From Streptomyces sp. DSM 15324 (GTDB lineage Bacteria > Actinomycetota > Actinomycetes > Streptomycetales > Streptomycetaceae): 64,000 nucleotides of DNA. Location of the stretch: positions 62,001-126,000 of the forward strand of contig NZ_KQ949033.1 in assembly GCF_001514285.1 (NCBI RefSeq), in the 5' to 3' direction. Positions 41,392 through 50,895 of the stretch are shown piece by piece. Numbering within the stretch: position 1 is the first letter of the stretch; each line of letters begins with the position of its first letter. Under the pieces are notes generated by a model. The model saw nothing but the letters and a program-made list of their open reading frames with translations. It did no database searches and had not been told where the DNA came from. A program made the position numbers and the translations under genes.

Positions 41392-42939
41392 TCAGCGCAC
41401 GTACTCGATGATCTGCATCATGCCCTCGTCCTCGTGCTGGGACTGGTGGCAGTGCACCATCGAGCGGCCGGTGAAGTCCTCGGCGCGCAGCCGGATGGTG
41501 AGCGAGCCGTGCGGCGGGAGGCCCACGGTGTCGTGCCAGACGGGGGTGGCCAGCGGGCGGCCGTTGACCCGGGTGACGAGGAAGTGGTTGGTGTGGAGGT
41601 GGAGGGGGTGGTGGGCGTGGCGGTGGGAGTCGTTGGTGACGGTCCACTCCTCGACCTGTCCGAGGCGCACCCGGTGGTTGACGTAGTCGGGCCGGAAGCG
41701 GCCCCACTGGGGGTCGGTCCGCGCGGCCCGGGGGTCGCCGGGCGGGGTCTCGCCGTCGCCCAGGATGCGGTAGGCGTTGCGGAAGTCCCCGGAGAAGACG
41801 TTCTCGTAGCTGCGGAAGATCAGTGAGCGCCTGCGGGTGGGTTCGGGCAGGGTGGTGGGCCGGCCGGGCAGCCGGGTGGGCAGGGCCATCGAGCGGGGGG
41901 TACCGGTGACCTTGAGGGTCATCAGCGGCTGGGACACCCCGCCCGCGGTGAGCCGGTAGGTGCCGGGGTCGCCGCCGCGGACCAGCAGATCGGCCCGGCC
42001 GCCGACCGGGAGCTGGAGGTCGGTGACGGGGACCGGCTTGGTGAACGTGATGCCGTCGGCGGCGATCTGCTGCGTCTGCTGGCCCTCCAGGGTCAGGTAG
42101 AGGGTGGTGAGCGCCCCGGCGTTGACGATCCGCCAGCGCTGGACCTCGCCCGGGGCGATGGTCAGGGTGGGGTTGGCCGCGCCGTTGACCAGGAAGGTCG
42201 AGGGGATGCCGTCGTAGGTGGTGTCCGAGGTCAGGTCGGGCACCTTGCCGCCGGACACCTTCAGCTCGTTGATGCAGACGACGAGGTCCTTGGCCGCCGC
42301 GACCTCGGGCACCGCGTCGATGTCGCCCTCCACGATGATCACCCCGGCCAGGCCGTTCAGCAGCTGGGTCGCGGTGGATCCGTGGTGGTGCGGGTGGTAC
42401 CAGAAGGTGCCGGCCGGGTGGTTGAGGGGGATGTCGACGACACTGCTCCAGCTGGTGGCGGCCTTCCCGGAGGCGGCGGGCTCGAAGGAGCGGAAGACGT
42501 TGTCCGCGTCGCCGGTGGGGGCGACGTGCATGCCGTGCAGATGCAGGTTGAAGGTGTTGAAGCCGTGCGGGACGTTCATGCCGAGGTCGTGGTGGGCCGC
42601 CGCGGGGTTCGGCGGGAGCGCGTTGACGTGCGTGAGGTGCAGGGAGTCCCCGGGGCGCACCCGCAGGGTCGGCCCGGGCAGGGAGCCGTCGTAGGTGCGG
42701 GTCAGGACGGTGCCGACGCCGGGCAGCCGCTGCTCGGTGAACCCGACCGTCAGCCGGGTCTCCAGCCGGCGCGGGCGGGGCCGGACGGTCCGGATCGCGG
42801 GCTGCGGGAAGGGGGCCGCGTCGGCCGCGCGCGCCGCCGCGGGCGCGCCGGCGTGTGCGCCGGTGGCCCTCCCCGCGATGACCGCCCCGGCCGCGAGCGG
42901 CAGGCCCTTCAGTACTCCACGACGCGGCACAGATGCCAT
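41392..42939 (-). CDS. Multicopper oxidase, Tat-exported (laccase/CotA/CueO type)
   Basis: 515 residues. Signal peptide with twin-arginine motif (PRRGVLKG) ahead of LAAGAVIAG, so exported folded. Four copper-ligand motifs: HLHGMH near 133, WYHPHHHG near 181-188, HPLHLHTNHF near 450, and HCHQSQHEDEGMM near the C terminus, where the final Met is the usual type-1 copper axial ligand. Three cupredoxin domains fit the length. Likely oxidises phenolics, metals or cuprous ion outside the cell. ATG at 42939 behind GGAGG. The upstream region (42940-43304) holds its promoter. Confidence 0.93.
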   Translation of the reverse strand: MASVPRRGVLKGLPLAAGAVIAGRATGAHAGAPAAARAADAAPFPQPAIRTVRPRPRRLETRLTVGFTEQRLPGVGTVLTRTYDGSLPGPTLRVRPGDSLHLTHVNALPPNPAAAHHDLGMNVPHGFNTFNLHLHGMHVAPTGDADNVFRSFEPAASGKAATSWSSVVDIPLNHPAGTFWYHPHHHGSTATQLLNGLAGVIIVEGDIDAVPEVAAAKDLVVCINELKVSGGKVPDLTSDTTYDGIPSTFLVNGAANPTLTIAPGEVQRWRIVNAGALTTLYLTLEGQQTQQIAADGITFTKPVPVTDLQLPVGGRADLLVRGGDPGTYRLTAGGVSQPLMTLKVTGTPRSMALPTRLPGRPTTLPEPTRRRSLIFRSYENVFSGDFRNAYRILGDGETPPGDPRAARTDPQWGRFRPDYVNHRVRLGQVEEWTVTNDSHRHAHHPLHLHTNHFLVTRVNGRPLATPVWHDTVGLPPHGSLTIRLRAEDFTGRSMVHCHQSQHEDEGMMQIIEYVR

Positions 42940-43304
42940 GAATCGCCTCCAGGACGGCAGCGGTCAGACCATCGATTCGGACACACCACACCCCTTTCAT
43001 CACGGAGTGTGATCATAGTGTACGGGGAGTAGTCCTCGGCGCACGGGTGGCGCGGCCGTTCGGACGGACCGATCGGGCGCCTTGGGGGCTCCGGCCGCCG
43101 GGCCACCGTGCCCGTTCCGCTCGTTCCGCTCGTTCCGCCCCTTCCGCCCGGACCCGCGTGCGCCGGTCTCCGGGTTGTCCGAAAACCTCCCCGGAATTGT
43201 CCGTGGTCCGTAACGAAGGGATCCCGCAGCCCTGGTTCCTCGTCCTGCCAGGTGGTCGGAAGGCGACCGACGGTCGACGGGCAACTGCGGGAAAGTGGGC
43301 GGAC
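42940..43304. other. Divergent intergenic region between multicopper oxidase and deacetylase genes
   Basis: 365 bp without a gene. Near the oxidase side the minus strand reads TATGAT (a -10-like box near 43013-43018), next to an ATCAC-N5-GTGAT inverted repeat. Between 43114 and 43149 are four tandem 9-bp units (GTTCCGCTC twice, GTTCCGCCC, CTTCCGCCC). Open frames across this stretch look like noise. Confidence 0.5.
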
Positions 43305-44078
43305 ATGGCGCGGCACGGCAACGGGCGGGGCTGGTACGGCAAGGTGGTCGGGGCGGCGCTCGGTGTGACGATGCTGGCCGCCGGCGCCTCGGTGTGGACC
43401 GCCCAGGCCGGGGCCGCCGGTGCCGGGTCCTCCCGGGCGGAGAGCTCCGCCAAGCCGGGCGGGGCGGTCAAGCCGGTGGACGTGACCATCGCGCACGCCT
43501 CGGACAAGGGGGCGCGGGGGGTCAACATCACCATCGACGACGGCCCCGACCCCGCCTGGACCCCGCAGGTCCTCGACGTGCTGGAGCAGTACGGGGTGAA
43601 GGCGACCTTCTGCATGGTGGGCACGCAGGCCGAGGCCCACCCGGACCTGGTGAAGGAGGTGGTCGCGGCCGGGCACCGGCTGTGCGACCACTCGGTGTCG
43701 CACGACACGGCCATGGACAAGAAGTCCGAGGCCTACCAGTCGCAGCAGATACTCGACGCCGAGCGGATGATCACCAAGGCGTCCGGAGGCGTCCGGCCGA
43801 TGTACTACCGGGCGCCCGGCGGCGCCTTCACCCCGTACAGCCGGGGGCTCGCCGCCTCCCGCGGCATGCGCCCGCTGGGCTGGAACGTCGACTCCAAGGA
43901 CTTCGAGCGCCCCGGAGCCGACGCGATCGTCACCACCGTGGAGCGGGAGCTGCCCAACGGTCCGACGATCCTCTTCCACGACGCGGGCGGCGACCGCTCC
44001 CAGACCGTCGAGGCGCTGCGCCGGATCCTGCCGTGGCTGAAGGAGCAGGGCTACTCCTTCGGCTTCCCGGTGCGCTGA
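43305..44078 (+). CDS. Secreted polysaccharide deacetylase (NodB/CE4)
   Basis: 257 residues. Signal peptide (RGWYGKVVGAALGVTMLAAGASV) then a NodB domain with its five-motif pattern: TIDDGPD (catalytic base and metal Asp), HSVSHDT (metal His pair), YYRAPGGAFT, LGWNVDSKDFE and ILFHDAG. It should remove acetyl groups from chitin oligomers, xylan or peptidoglycan. ATG at 43305 follows GGGCGGAC; upstream frames without signal-peptide sense were rejected. It converges on the GT39-like membrane protein gene with 8 bp between. Confidence 0.92.
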   Translation: MARHGNGRGWYGKVVGAALGVTMLAAGASVWTAQAGAAGAGSSRAESSAKPGGAVKPVDVTIAHASDKGARGVNITIDDGPDPAWTPQVLDVLEQYGVKATFCMVGTQAEAHPDLVKEVVAAGHRLCDHSVSHDTAMDKKSEAYQSQQILDAERMITKASGGVRPMYYRAPGGAFTPYSRGLAASRGMRPLGWNVDSKDFERPGADAIVTTVERELPNGPTILFHDAGGDRSQTVEALRRILPWLKEQGYSFGFPVR

Positions 44079-44086
44079 GGGCCGAC

Positions 44087-45562
44087 TCACGGGCCCGGCG
44101 CGAGGTAGGCCAGCAGGGCGCCGGCCCGGGCCGGGGTCCAGGAGCGGGCGTAGGCGGGCGGCGTCCCGCCCGGGGGGACGAGGGCCGCGACGGACCGGCT
44201 CCGGGCGGCGCGGCCGATGGCCGCCGCGGTGGTGTTGGCGTCGTGGCCACCGGTGGCGGCGGACGCGCAGCCCGTGTAGTAGGCGAGCGGGACGTAGTCG
44301 TGTCCGGTGAGCAGACAGGGCGGAGTGACGCCCAGGCGGTGCAGCGCGGCCGCGGTGCGGGCCCACTCGCGGTGGGCGGCGGTGGTGCGCCGCACGGTGT
44401 GGGCCAGCACCACGAACTGCGCGCTCAGATGCGCGGCCAGAGCGAGCGTCACCAAAGCGGCCGTCAGCCGCCGCCGGACCCGGCCCGGCGCCCGGACGGC
44501 GTGCACCAGGAGATCGGCCACCGGCACGGCGAGCAGCGCGTAGGCGGGCAGCAGGAACCGGGGGGCCGCGTAGCCGATCAGGAAGAGGTAGGGGAAGGCC
44601 GCCGAGGCGGCGCAGGCCAGCGGTACCAGGGTGCGGGCCGGGCGCCGGGCGCGGACGGCGACGACGGCCGCACCGGCGGCGAGCAGCGGCAGGGTCCACC
44701 ACCACAGGGTGAGCACGAGGGCGGGCAGGTCCCCGGTGCACGGCCGGCACAGCGTACGTCCCGCCAGGGCGCGCGCCTGGTCCGCGACGGCGGGGTTCCA
44801 GCCGAGGCCGCCCTGGATGCGGGAGGCGTCGGACAGGCGCCGGGCGGGTCCGCCGTAGGACAGGTACGCCTCGATCACCCACTCGGCGGCCCCGAGGACG
44901 AGCCCGCCGACCAGTGCCAGCAGCGGCGCCGGGCGCCGCCACCGCCGTACCCCCACCAGGAGGACGAGCAGGGGCAGAGTCGCCCAGACCGCGTCCGCGG
45001 GGCGCATCCAGGCCATGAGCGCGGCGCTCAGCGCCAGCCCCCACAGCGCGGTCCGGGAACGGGGGCGCAGGACGCAGCCGGTGGCGGCCAGGGCGCCGAC
45101 GGCGACCCAGTAGTTGGGCATGGCCTGCGGGCCGTAGAACAGCGTCACCCACAGGGTGGCGAACAGCGCGCCGGCGGTCGTGAGCACCCGGGCGGGGAAG
45201 AGACCGCGCCAGGCGCGCAGGGCCAGCAGCAGCCCCAGCCCCGACAGGACGGCCAGATAGGTCCTCAGCAGCACGACGGACGACGACCAGGCCGCGACCG
45301 GCGCCACCAGCAGCGGGACGCCACGGGCGCGCGGGGCGCTGAAGAACGCGGCCGGGGCGTGCGGGGAGACCTGGCTGACATAGACCGACTCGTCCCAGCC
45401 GAGCCCCATCCCCGGCCGTACGAGCAGGAGTTGGGCCAGGGTGAACGCTGCGGCCACGGCCAGGAGGCCGGCGTCCCCGCGCGACGACCACCCGGAGCGG
45501 TCGTGCGCCGGGGAGCCGGTCCTTCGCGCGCCGGTCAGGGTGGTCCGCGGGCTGTCACTCAC
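44087..45562 (-). CDS. Polytopic membrane protein, GT39/ArnT-like glycosyltransferase
   Basis: 491 residues with about ten hydrophobic helices. After the first helix comes GLGWDESVYVSQVSPHAP, the extracytoplasmic loop with the acidic pair (DE) where GT-C transferases place their catalytic Asp. This and the overall layout match dolichyl-phosphate-mannose-type transferases of the GT39/GT83 kind, though no acceptor can be named. GTG start at 45562. The 270 bp between this gene and mutA contain both divergent promoters and no other gene that I can see. Confidence 0.75.
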   Translation of the reverse strand: MSDSPRTTLTGARRTGSPAHDRSGWSSRGDAGLLAVAAAFTLAQLLLVRPGMGLGWDESVYVSQVSPHAPAAFFSAPRARGVPLLVAPVAAWSSSVVLLRTYLAVLSGLGLLLALRAWRGLFPARVLTTAGALFATLWVTLFYGPQAMPNYWVAVGALAATGCVLRPRSRTALWGLALSAALMAWMRPADAVWATLPLLVLLVGVRRWRRPAPLLALVGGLVLGAAEWVIEAYLSYGGPARRLSDASRIQGGLGWNPAVADQARALAGRTLCRPCTGDLPALVLTLWWWTLPLLAAGAAVVAVRARRPARTLVPLACAASAAFPYLFLIGYAAPRFLLPAYALLAVPVADLLVHAVRAPGRVRRRLTAALVTLALAAHLSAQFVVLAHTVRRTTAAHREWARTAAALHRLGVTPPCLLTGHDYVPLAYYTGCASAATGGHDANTTAAAIGRAARSRSVAALVPPGGTPPAYARSWTPARAGALLAYLAPGP

Positions 45563-45832
45563 GGCTCACCACCGTTCCAGCCGGGTGGCGGACGGGCCTG
45601 CGGGGCGGGCCGAACGGCCCAACGGCGGCGTCCGGCGGGCGCCCGCAGCCGCGCTCGGGGCAAGGCGGCCGGAGCGTGCCGGGAAGAACTAGTGATTTCA
45701 CCGATACGCGGCGTCTGACCTGCTGTTTCGGGTGCGGCGCGGGGCCGGTGAACGAGGTCACATTCTCGGCGAGGGCAAGGTCACAGCCGCGCCCTCTGCT
45801 GCCCCTTTGTCCCTCTGGCCTACCATCCGAGC

Positions 45833-47641
45833 ATGACGGTCCTGCCTGACGACGGGCTTGAGCTGGCCGCCGAGTTCCCTGACTCCACCCACGAGCAGTG
45901 GCAGCGCCTCGTCGCGGGCGTGCTGCGCAAGTCGGGCAAGGACGTCGAGGGTGCTCAGGCCGAGGAAGCCCTGTCCACCGCGCTCGAGGACGGGCTGCGC
46001 ACCCGTCCTCTGTACACCGCGCACGACACCGCGCCCGAGCCGGGTTTCCCCGGATTCGCCCCCTTCGTACGGTCCGGCCGGCCGGAGGGGAACACGCTCG
46101 GGGGGTGGGACGTACGGCAGCGGCACGAGGTGGCCGACAACGGTGCGGTGCTCACGGACCTGGAGAACGGCGTCACGTCCCTGTGGCTGGTCGTCGGCGA
46201 GGCGGGCATCCCGGTGCCGTCGCTCGCCCCGCTCCTGGAGGGCGTCTACCTCGACCTGGCGCCGGTCGTCCTGGACGCCGGCGCCGACGTGGAGCCGGCC
46301 GCGCGGGAGCTGCTGCGGCTGTACGCGGAGCGCGGCGTCGGCAAGGACGCGGTGCGCGGCGGTCTGGGCGCCGACCCGCTCGGGCACGAGGCCCGCACCG
46401 GGCGGGCCACGGACTTCGGGCCGGCCGCCGGACTGGCGCGGCTGTGCGCCGAGGAGTACCCGGGCCTGCGGGCGCTGACGGTGGACGCGCTGCCGTACCA
46501 CGAGGCGGGCGGCTCGGCCGCCCAGGAGCTGGGTGCGTCACTGGCGACGGGTGTCGCCTATCTGCGCGCGCTGACCGAGGCCGGGCTGAGCGTCGAACGG
46601 GCCTGCGCCCAGCTGGAGTTCCGCTACGCGGCGACCGCCGACCAGTTCCTGACGATCGCCAAGCTGCGGGCCGCGCGCCGGCTGTGGGCCCGGGTGGCCG
46701 AGGTGTGCGGGGCGCCCGCCGCGGGCGCCCAGGTCCAGCACGTGGTGACCTCGCCGGTGATGATGTCGCGCCGCGATCCGTGGGTGAACATGCTGCGCGC
46801 GACCGTCGCCACCCTGGCCGCCGGCGCGGGCGGGGCCGACGCGGTGACCGTGCTGCCGTTCGACGACGCGGCCGGGCTGCCGGACGCGTTCGCGCGCCGG
46901 ATCGCCCGCAACACCTCGACGATCCTCATCGAGGAGTCGCACCTCGCCCGGGTGATCGACCCGGCCGGCGGCTCCTGGTACGTGGAGCGGCTCACGGACG
47001 AACTCGCTCGGGCGGGCTGGGAGTTCTTCCGCACGATCGAGCGCGACGGCGGCCAGGCGGCCGTGCTGCGCTCGGGCCGGATCCGTACCGACCTGGCGAC
47101 GACCTGGGCGGAGCGCTCCAAGCGGCTCGCCAAGCGCCGTGAACCGGTCACGGGGGTCAGCGAGTTCCCGTTCCTGGCCGAGAAGCCGGTCGTGCGGGAG
47201 AGCGCCCCCGCGCCCCGCTCCGGCGGGCTGCCGCGGGTGCGCCGCGACGAGGCGTTCGAGGAGCTGCGGGCCCGTTCGGACGCCCACCTCGCCGCGACCG
47301 GGTCCCGGCCGCGCGTGTTCCTGGCGGCGCTCGGCCCGGCCGCGGCGCACACCGCGCGACTGACCTTCGCCGCCAACCTCTTCCAGGCCGGCGGCATCGA
47401 GCCGGTCACGGAGGGCACGTTCGAGGAGAGCGGGGCCACGGAGGCCTGTCTGTGCTCCAGTGACGCGCTGTACGAGGAGCAGGCGGGTTCCGTGGCCGGG
47501 CGGTTGAAGGCCGCGGGTGCCACGCGGGTGTTCCTCGCCGGGCGTCCCGGGGAGTACCCGGATGTCGACGCGTACGTCTTCGCGGGCTGTGACGCGGTCG
47601 CCGTCCTGTCCGCCACCCTCGACCGCATGGGAGTGTCCTGA
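45833..47641 (+). CDS. mutA: Methylmalonyl-CoA mutase, small (beta) subunit
   Basis: 602 residues. Same fold as the large subunit and similar sequence blocks (QFLTIAKLRAARRLWARV, VMMSRRDPWVNMLRATVA, IARNTSTILIEESHLARVIDPAGGSWYVE), but the C-terminal B12 domain lacks the DxHxxG cobalt-ligand motif (FLAALGPAAAHTARLTF), as expected of the non-catalytic partner. The heterodimer interconverts methylmalonyl- and succinyl-CoA, linking propionate metabolism and polyketide precursors. There is no ribosome-binding site at ATG 45833; a TACCAT box ends 6 nt upstream, so the mRNA may be leaderless. Its stop overlaps the mutB start by one base. Confidence 0.96.
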   Translation: MTVLPDDGLELAAEFPDSTHEQWQRLVAGVLRKSGKDVEGAQAEEALSTALEDGLRTRPLYTAHDTAPEPGFPGFAPFVRSGRPEGNTLGGWDVRQRHEVADNGAVLTDLENGVTSLWLVVGEAGIPVPSLAPLLEGVYLDLAPVVLDAGADVEPAARELLRLYAERGVGKDAVRGGLGADPLGHEARTGRATDFGPAAGLARLCAEEYPGLRALTVDALPYHEAGGSAAQELGASLATGVAYLRALTEAGLSVERACAQLEFRYAATADQFLTIAKLRAARRLWARVAEVCGAPAAGAQVQHVVTSPVMMSRRDPWVNMLRATVATLAAGAGGADAVTVLPFDDAAGLPDAFARRIARNTSTILIEESHLARVIDPAGGSWYVERLTDELARAGWEFFRTIERDGGQAAVLRSGRIRTDLATTWAERSKRLAKRREPVTGVSEFPFLAEKPVVRESAPAPRSGGLPRVRRDEAFEELRARSDAHLAATGSRPRVFLAALGPAAAHTARLTFAANLFQAGGIEPVTEGTFEESGATEACLCSSDALYEEQAGSVAGRLKAAGATRVFLAGRPGEYPDVDAYVFAGCDAVAVLSATLDRMGVS

Positions 47642-49842
47642 TGACCGCCCCTTCCGGCCCCTCCGGCCCCTCCGTCCCCGACTTCTCCGGGATCGAGCTG
47701 GGGACCCCGGCCGCCGACGGCGGCGCCGACGAGTGGCGTACGGCCGTGAAGAAGGCGGCCGGCGGGGACGACCTGCTCTGGGAGACCCCGGAGGGCATCG
47801 CGGTCAAGCCGCTGTACACCGGGCAGGACCTGGAGGGCCTGGACTTCCTGGGCACCCACCCGGGCATCGCCCCGTACCTGCGCGGCCCGTACCCGACGAT
47901 GTACGTCAACCAGCCCTGGACGATCCGTCAGTACGCGGGCTTCTCCACCGCCGAGGAGTCCAACGCCTTCTACCGCCGCAACCTCGCGGCCGGCCAGAAG
48001 GGCCTGTCGGTCGCCTTCGACCTGCCGACGCACCGCGGCTACGACAGCGACCACCCGCGGGTGACCGGTGACGTCGGCATGGCGGGCGTGGCGATCGACT
48101 CGATCTACGACATGCGGCAGCTCTTCGACGGCATCCCGCTCGACAGGATGACCGTGTCGATGACGATGAACGGCGCGGTGCTGCCGGTGCTGGCGCTGTA
48201 CATCGTGGCGGCGGAGGAGCAGGGTGTGCCGCCGGAGAAGCTGGCCGGGACCATCCAGAACGACATCCTCAAGGAGTTCATGGTCCGCAACACCTACATC
48301 TATCCGCCGAAGCCGTCGATGCGGATCATCTCCGACATCTTCGCGTACACCTCGCAGCGGATGCCCCGCTACAACTCCATCTCCATCTCCGGCTACCACA
48401 TCCAGGAGGCCGGTGCGACGGCGGACCTGGAGCTGGCGTACACGCTCGCGGACGGTGTGGAGTACATCCGGGCGGGCCGGGAGGCGGGCCTGGACGTGGA
48501 CGCGTTCGCGCCCCGGCTGTCGTTCTTCTGGGCGATCGGGATGAACTTCTTCATGGAGGTCGCCAAGCTGCGGGCGGCGCGCCTGCTGTGGGCGAAGCTG
48601 GTCAAGCAGTTCGACCCCCAGAACACCAAGTCGCTGTCGCTGCGCACCCATTCGCAGACCTCGGGCTGGTCGCTGACCGCGCAGGACGTCTTCAACAACG
48701 TCACGCGGACCTGTGTGGAGGCGATGGCGGCGACCCAGGGGCACACCCAGTCGCTGCACACCAACGCCCTCGACGAGGCGCTCGCGCTGCCCACCGACTT
48801 CTCGGCGCGCATCGCCCGCAACACCCAGCTGCTGATCCAGCAGGAGTCCGGCACCACCCGGGTGATCGACCCCTGGGGCGGCAGCGCCTACGTGGAGCGG
48901 CTGACGTACGACCTCGCCCGCCGGGCCTGGCAGCACATCCAGGAGGTGGAGGCGGCGGGCGGCATGGCCAAGGCGATCGACGCCGGCATCCCCAAGCTGC
49001 GCATCGAGGAGGCCGCGGCCCGCACCCAGGCCCGGATCGACTCCGGCCGGCAGCCCGTCATCGGTGTCAACAAGTACCGCGTGGAAAACGACGAGGCGAT
49101 CGAGGTCCTCAAGGTCGACAACTCCTCGGTGCGCGCCCAGCAGGTCGAGAAGCTGCGCCGGCTGCGCGCGGAGCGGGACGAGCGGGCCTGCCAGGACGCG
49201 CTGGACGCGCTGACGCGGGCCGCCGGCGGCGAGGGCAACCTGCTGGAGCTGGCCGTGGACGCGGCGCGCGCGAAGGCGACCGTCGGGGAGATCTCCGACG
49301 CCCTGGAGAAGGTGTACGGGCGGCACGCGAGCCAGATCCGTACGATCTCCGGCGTGTACCGCAACGAAGCAGGCGAGTCCCCGTCCGTGGAGCGCACCCG
49401 CGCCCTGGTGGACGCGTTCGCGGAGGCCGAGGGCCGCCGTCCGCGCATCCTGGTCGCCAAGATGGGCCAGGACGGCCACGACCGCGGCCAGAAGGTGATC
49501 GCCACCGCGTTCGCCGACCTCGGCTTCGACGTCGACGTCGGCCCGCTGTTCCAGACCCCGGCCGAGGTGGCCCGGCAGGCGGTCGAGGCGGACGTGCACA
49601 TCGTCGGGGTGTCGTCCCTGGCCGCCGGGCACCTCACCCTCGTCCCGGCGCTGCGTGAGGCGCTCACCGAGGAGGGGCGCGAGGACATCGTGATCGTGGT
49701 GGGCGGGGTCATCCCGCCGCAGGACGTGCCGACGCTCCTCGACATGGGCGCGGCGGCCGTCTTCCCGCCGGGCACGGTCATCCCGGACGCGGCGCACGAC
49801 CTGGTGGCGAGGCTGGGTGCCGACCTCGGGCACGAGCTGTGA
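47641..49842 (+). CDS. mutB: Methylmalonyl-CoA mutase, large (alpha) subunit
   Basis: 733 residues. The substrate barrel (about 1-560) contains PYPTMYVNQPWTIRQYAGF, FDLPTHRGYDSDHPR and GYHIQEAGATADLELAYTLADG, and the C-terminal cobalamin-binding domain has the base-off motif GQDGHDRGQKV near residues 609-619, so this is the catalytic subunit. ATG overlaps the mutA stop by one base and GGGAG precedes it. The stop overlaps the meaB GTG by four bases, making a tightly coupled mutA-mutB-meaB operon. Confidence 0.97.
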   Translation: MTAPSGPSGPSVPDFSGIELGTPAADGGADEWRTAVKKAAGGDDLLWETPEGIAVKPLYTGQDLEGLDFLGTHPGIAPYLRGPYPTMYVNQPWTIRQYAGFSTAEESNAFYRRNLAAGQKGLSVAFDLPTHRGYDSDHPRVTGDVGMAGVAIDSIYDMRQLFDGIPLDRMTVSMTMNGAVLPVLALYIVAAEEQGVPPEKLAGTIQNDILKEFMVRNTYIYPPKPSMRIISDIFAYTSQRMPRYNSISISGYHIQEAGATADLELAYTLADGVEYIRAGREAGLDVDAFAPRLSFFWAIGMNFFMEVAKLRAARLLWAKLVKQFDPQNTKSLSLRTHSQTSGWSLTAQDVFNNVTRTCVEAMAATQGHTQSLHTNALDEALALPTDFSARIARNTQLLIQQESGTTRVIDPWGGSAYVERLTYDLARRAWQHIQEVEAAGGMAKAIDAGIPKLRIEEAAARTQARIDSGRQPVIGVNKYRVENDEAIEVLKVDNSSVRAQQVEKLRRLRAERDERACQDALDALTRAAGGEGNLLELAVDAARAKATVGEISDALEKVYGRHASQIRTISGVYRNEAGESPSVERTRALVDAFAEAEGRRPRILVAKMGQDGHDRGQKVIATAFADLGFDVDVGPLFQTPAEVARQAVEADVHIVGVSSLAAGHLTLVPALREALTEEGREDIVIVVGGVIPPQDVPTLLDMGAAAVFPPGTVIPDAAHDLVARLGADLGHEL

Positions 49843-50837
49843 TCGATGTCGACGCGTATGCCAAGGGTGTGCTCGACGGGAAGCGGGCGCTGATCGCCCG
49901 CGCCATCACCCTCGTCGAGTCCACCCGGCCCCAGCACCGGGCGCTGGCCCAGGAGTTGCTGACCGCGCTGCTGCCGCACAGCGGCCGGGCGCGGCGGATC
50001 GGGATCAGCGGGGTGCCGGGGGTCGGCAAGTCGACGTTCATCGACGCCTTCGGCACGCTGCTGACCTCGCTGGGCCACCGGGTGGCGGTACTGGCCGTCG
50101 ACCCTTCCTCGACCCGGACGGGCGGCTCCATCCTGGGTGACAAGACCCGGATGGAGCGCCTCGCGGTCGACCCGGCGGCCTTCGTCCGGCCCTCCCCCAG
50201 CGCGGGCACCCTCGGCGGGGTCGCCAAGGCGACCCGGGAGTCGATGGTCGTGATGGAGGCGGCCGGCTACGACGTGATCCTGGTGGAGACGGTCGGCGTC
50301 GGCCAGTCCGAGACCGCCGTGGCCGACATGGTCGACTCCTTCCTGCTGCTCACCCTCGCCCGCACCGGCGACCAGCTCCAGGGCATCAAGAAGGGCGTCC
50401 TGGAGCTGGCGGACGTGATCGCCGTCAACAAGGCCGACGGCCCGCACGAACGCGACGCGAAGGCCGCGGCCCGCGAACTCACCGGCGCCCTGCGGCTGAT
50501 GCACGGCGCCGACCCGTTCTGGACGCCGCCGGTGCTCAGTTGCAGCGCCCGGGAGTCCACCGGTCTGGACACCGTCTGGGAACGTCTCGAACAGCACCGC
50601 ACCCTGCTGGACTCGACCGGCCGGCTCACCGCCAAGCGCCGGGACCAGCAGGTCGGCTGGACCTGGAGCATGGTCCGCGACGAACTCCTGGGGCGGCTGC
50701 ACGCCGATCCGGCGGTACGGGCCCTGGCGCCGACGCTCGAACAGCAGGTGCGGGAGGGCGAGTTGACGGCCACACTGGCGGCCGAGCGGATCCTCGGGGC
50801 GTTCGGCGGGCCGGTTCAGGCGCCGGCCCGGGACTGA
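49839..50837 (+). CDS. meaB: MeaB-type G3E GTPase, methylmalonyl-CoA mutase chaperone
   Basis: 332 residues. P-loop GVPGVGKST begins at residue 58; SILGDKTRM, VETVGVGQSE and VNKADGP are the other nucleotide and switch motifs of the ArgK/MeaB group. MeaB gates cobalamin loading and protects the mutase from inactivation. The GTG start is inside the mutB stop (GTGA). A short hairpin follows at 50861. Confidence 0.95.
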   Translation: MIDVDAYAKGVLDGKRALIARAITLVESTRPQHRALAQELLTALLPHSGRARRIGISGVPGVGKSTFIDAFGTLLTSLGHRVAVLAVDPSSTRTGGSILGDKTRMERLAVDPAAFVRPSPSAGTLGGVAKATRESMVVMEAAGYDVILVETVGVGQSETAVADMVDSFLLLTLARTGDQLQGIKKGVLELADVIAVNKADGPHERDAKAAARELTGALRLMHGADPFWTPPVLSCSARESTGLDTVWERLEQHRTLLDSTGRLTAKRRDQQVGWTWSMVRDELLGRLHADPAVRALAPTLEQQVREGELTATLAAERILGAFGGPVQAPARD

Positions 50838-50860
50838 GCCCGTCCACAGGGAAAAGGGCA

Positions 50861-50876
50861 AGGAGCGTCCGCTCCT
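50861..50876 (+). terminator. Short hairpin after meaB
   Basis: AGGAGCGTCCGCTCCT: 7-bp arms around TC, 24 bp past the meaB stop and 20 bp before the truncated monooxygenase remnant. Loop is minimal and there is no U-tract, so the call is tentative. Confidence 0.4.
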
Positions 50877-50895
50877 CGCCACTCTCAACCTATAG

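Noticed and set aside
46624..49833. A 1069-codon open frame antisense to mutA-mutB
   Set aside because: No domain and biased composition; the plus-strand genes are unmistakable.
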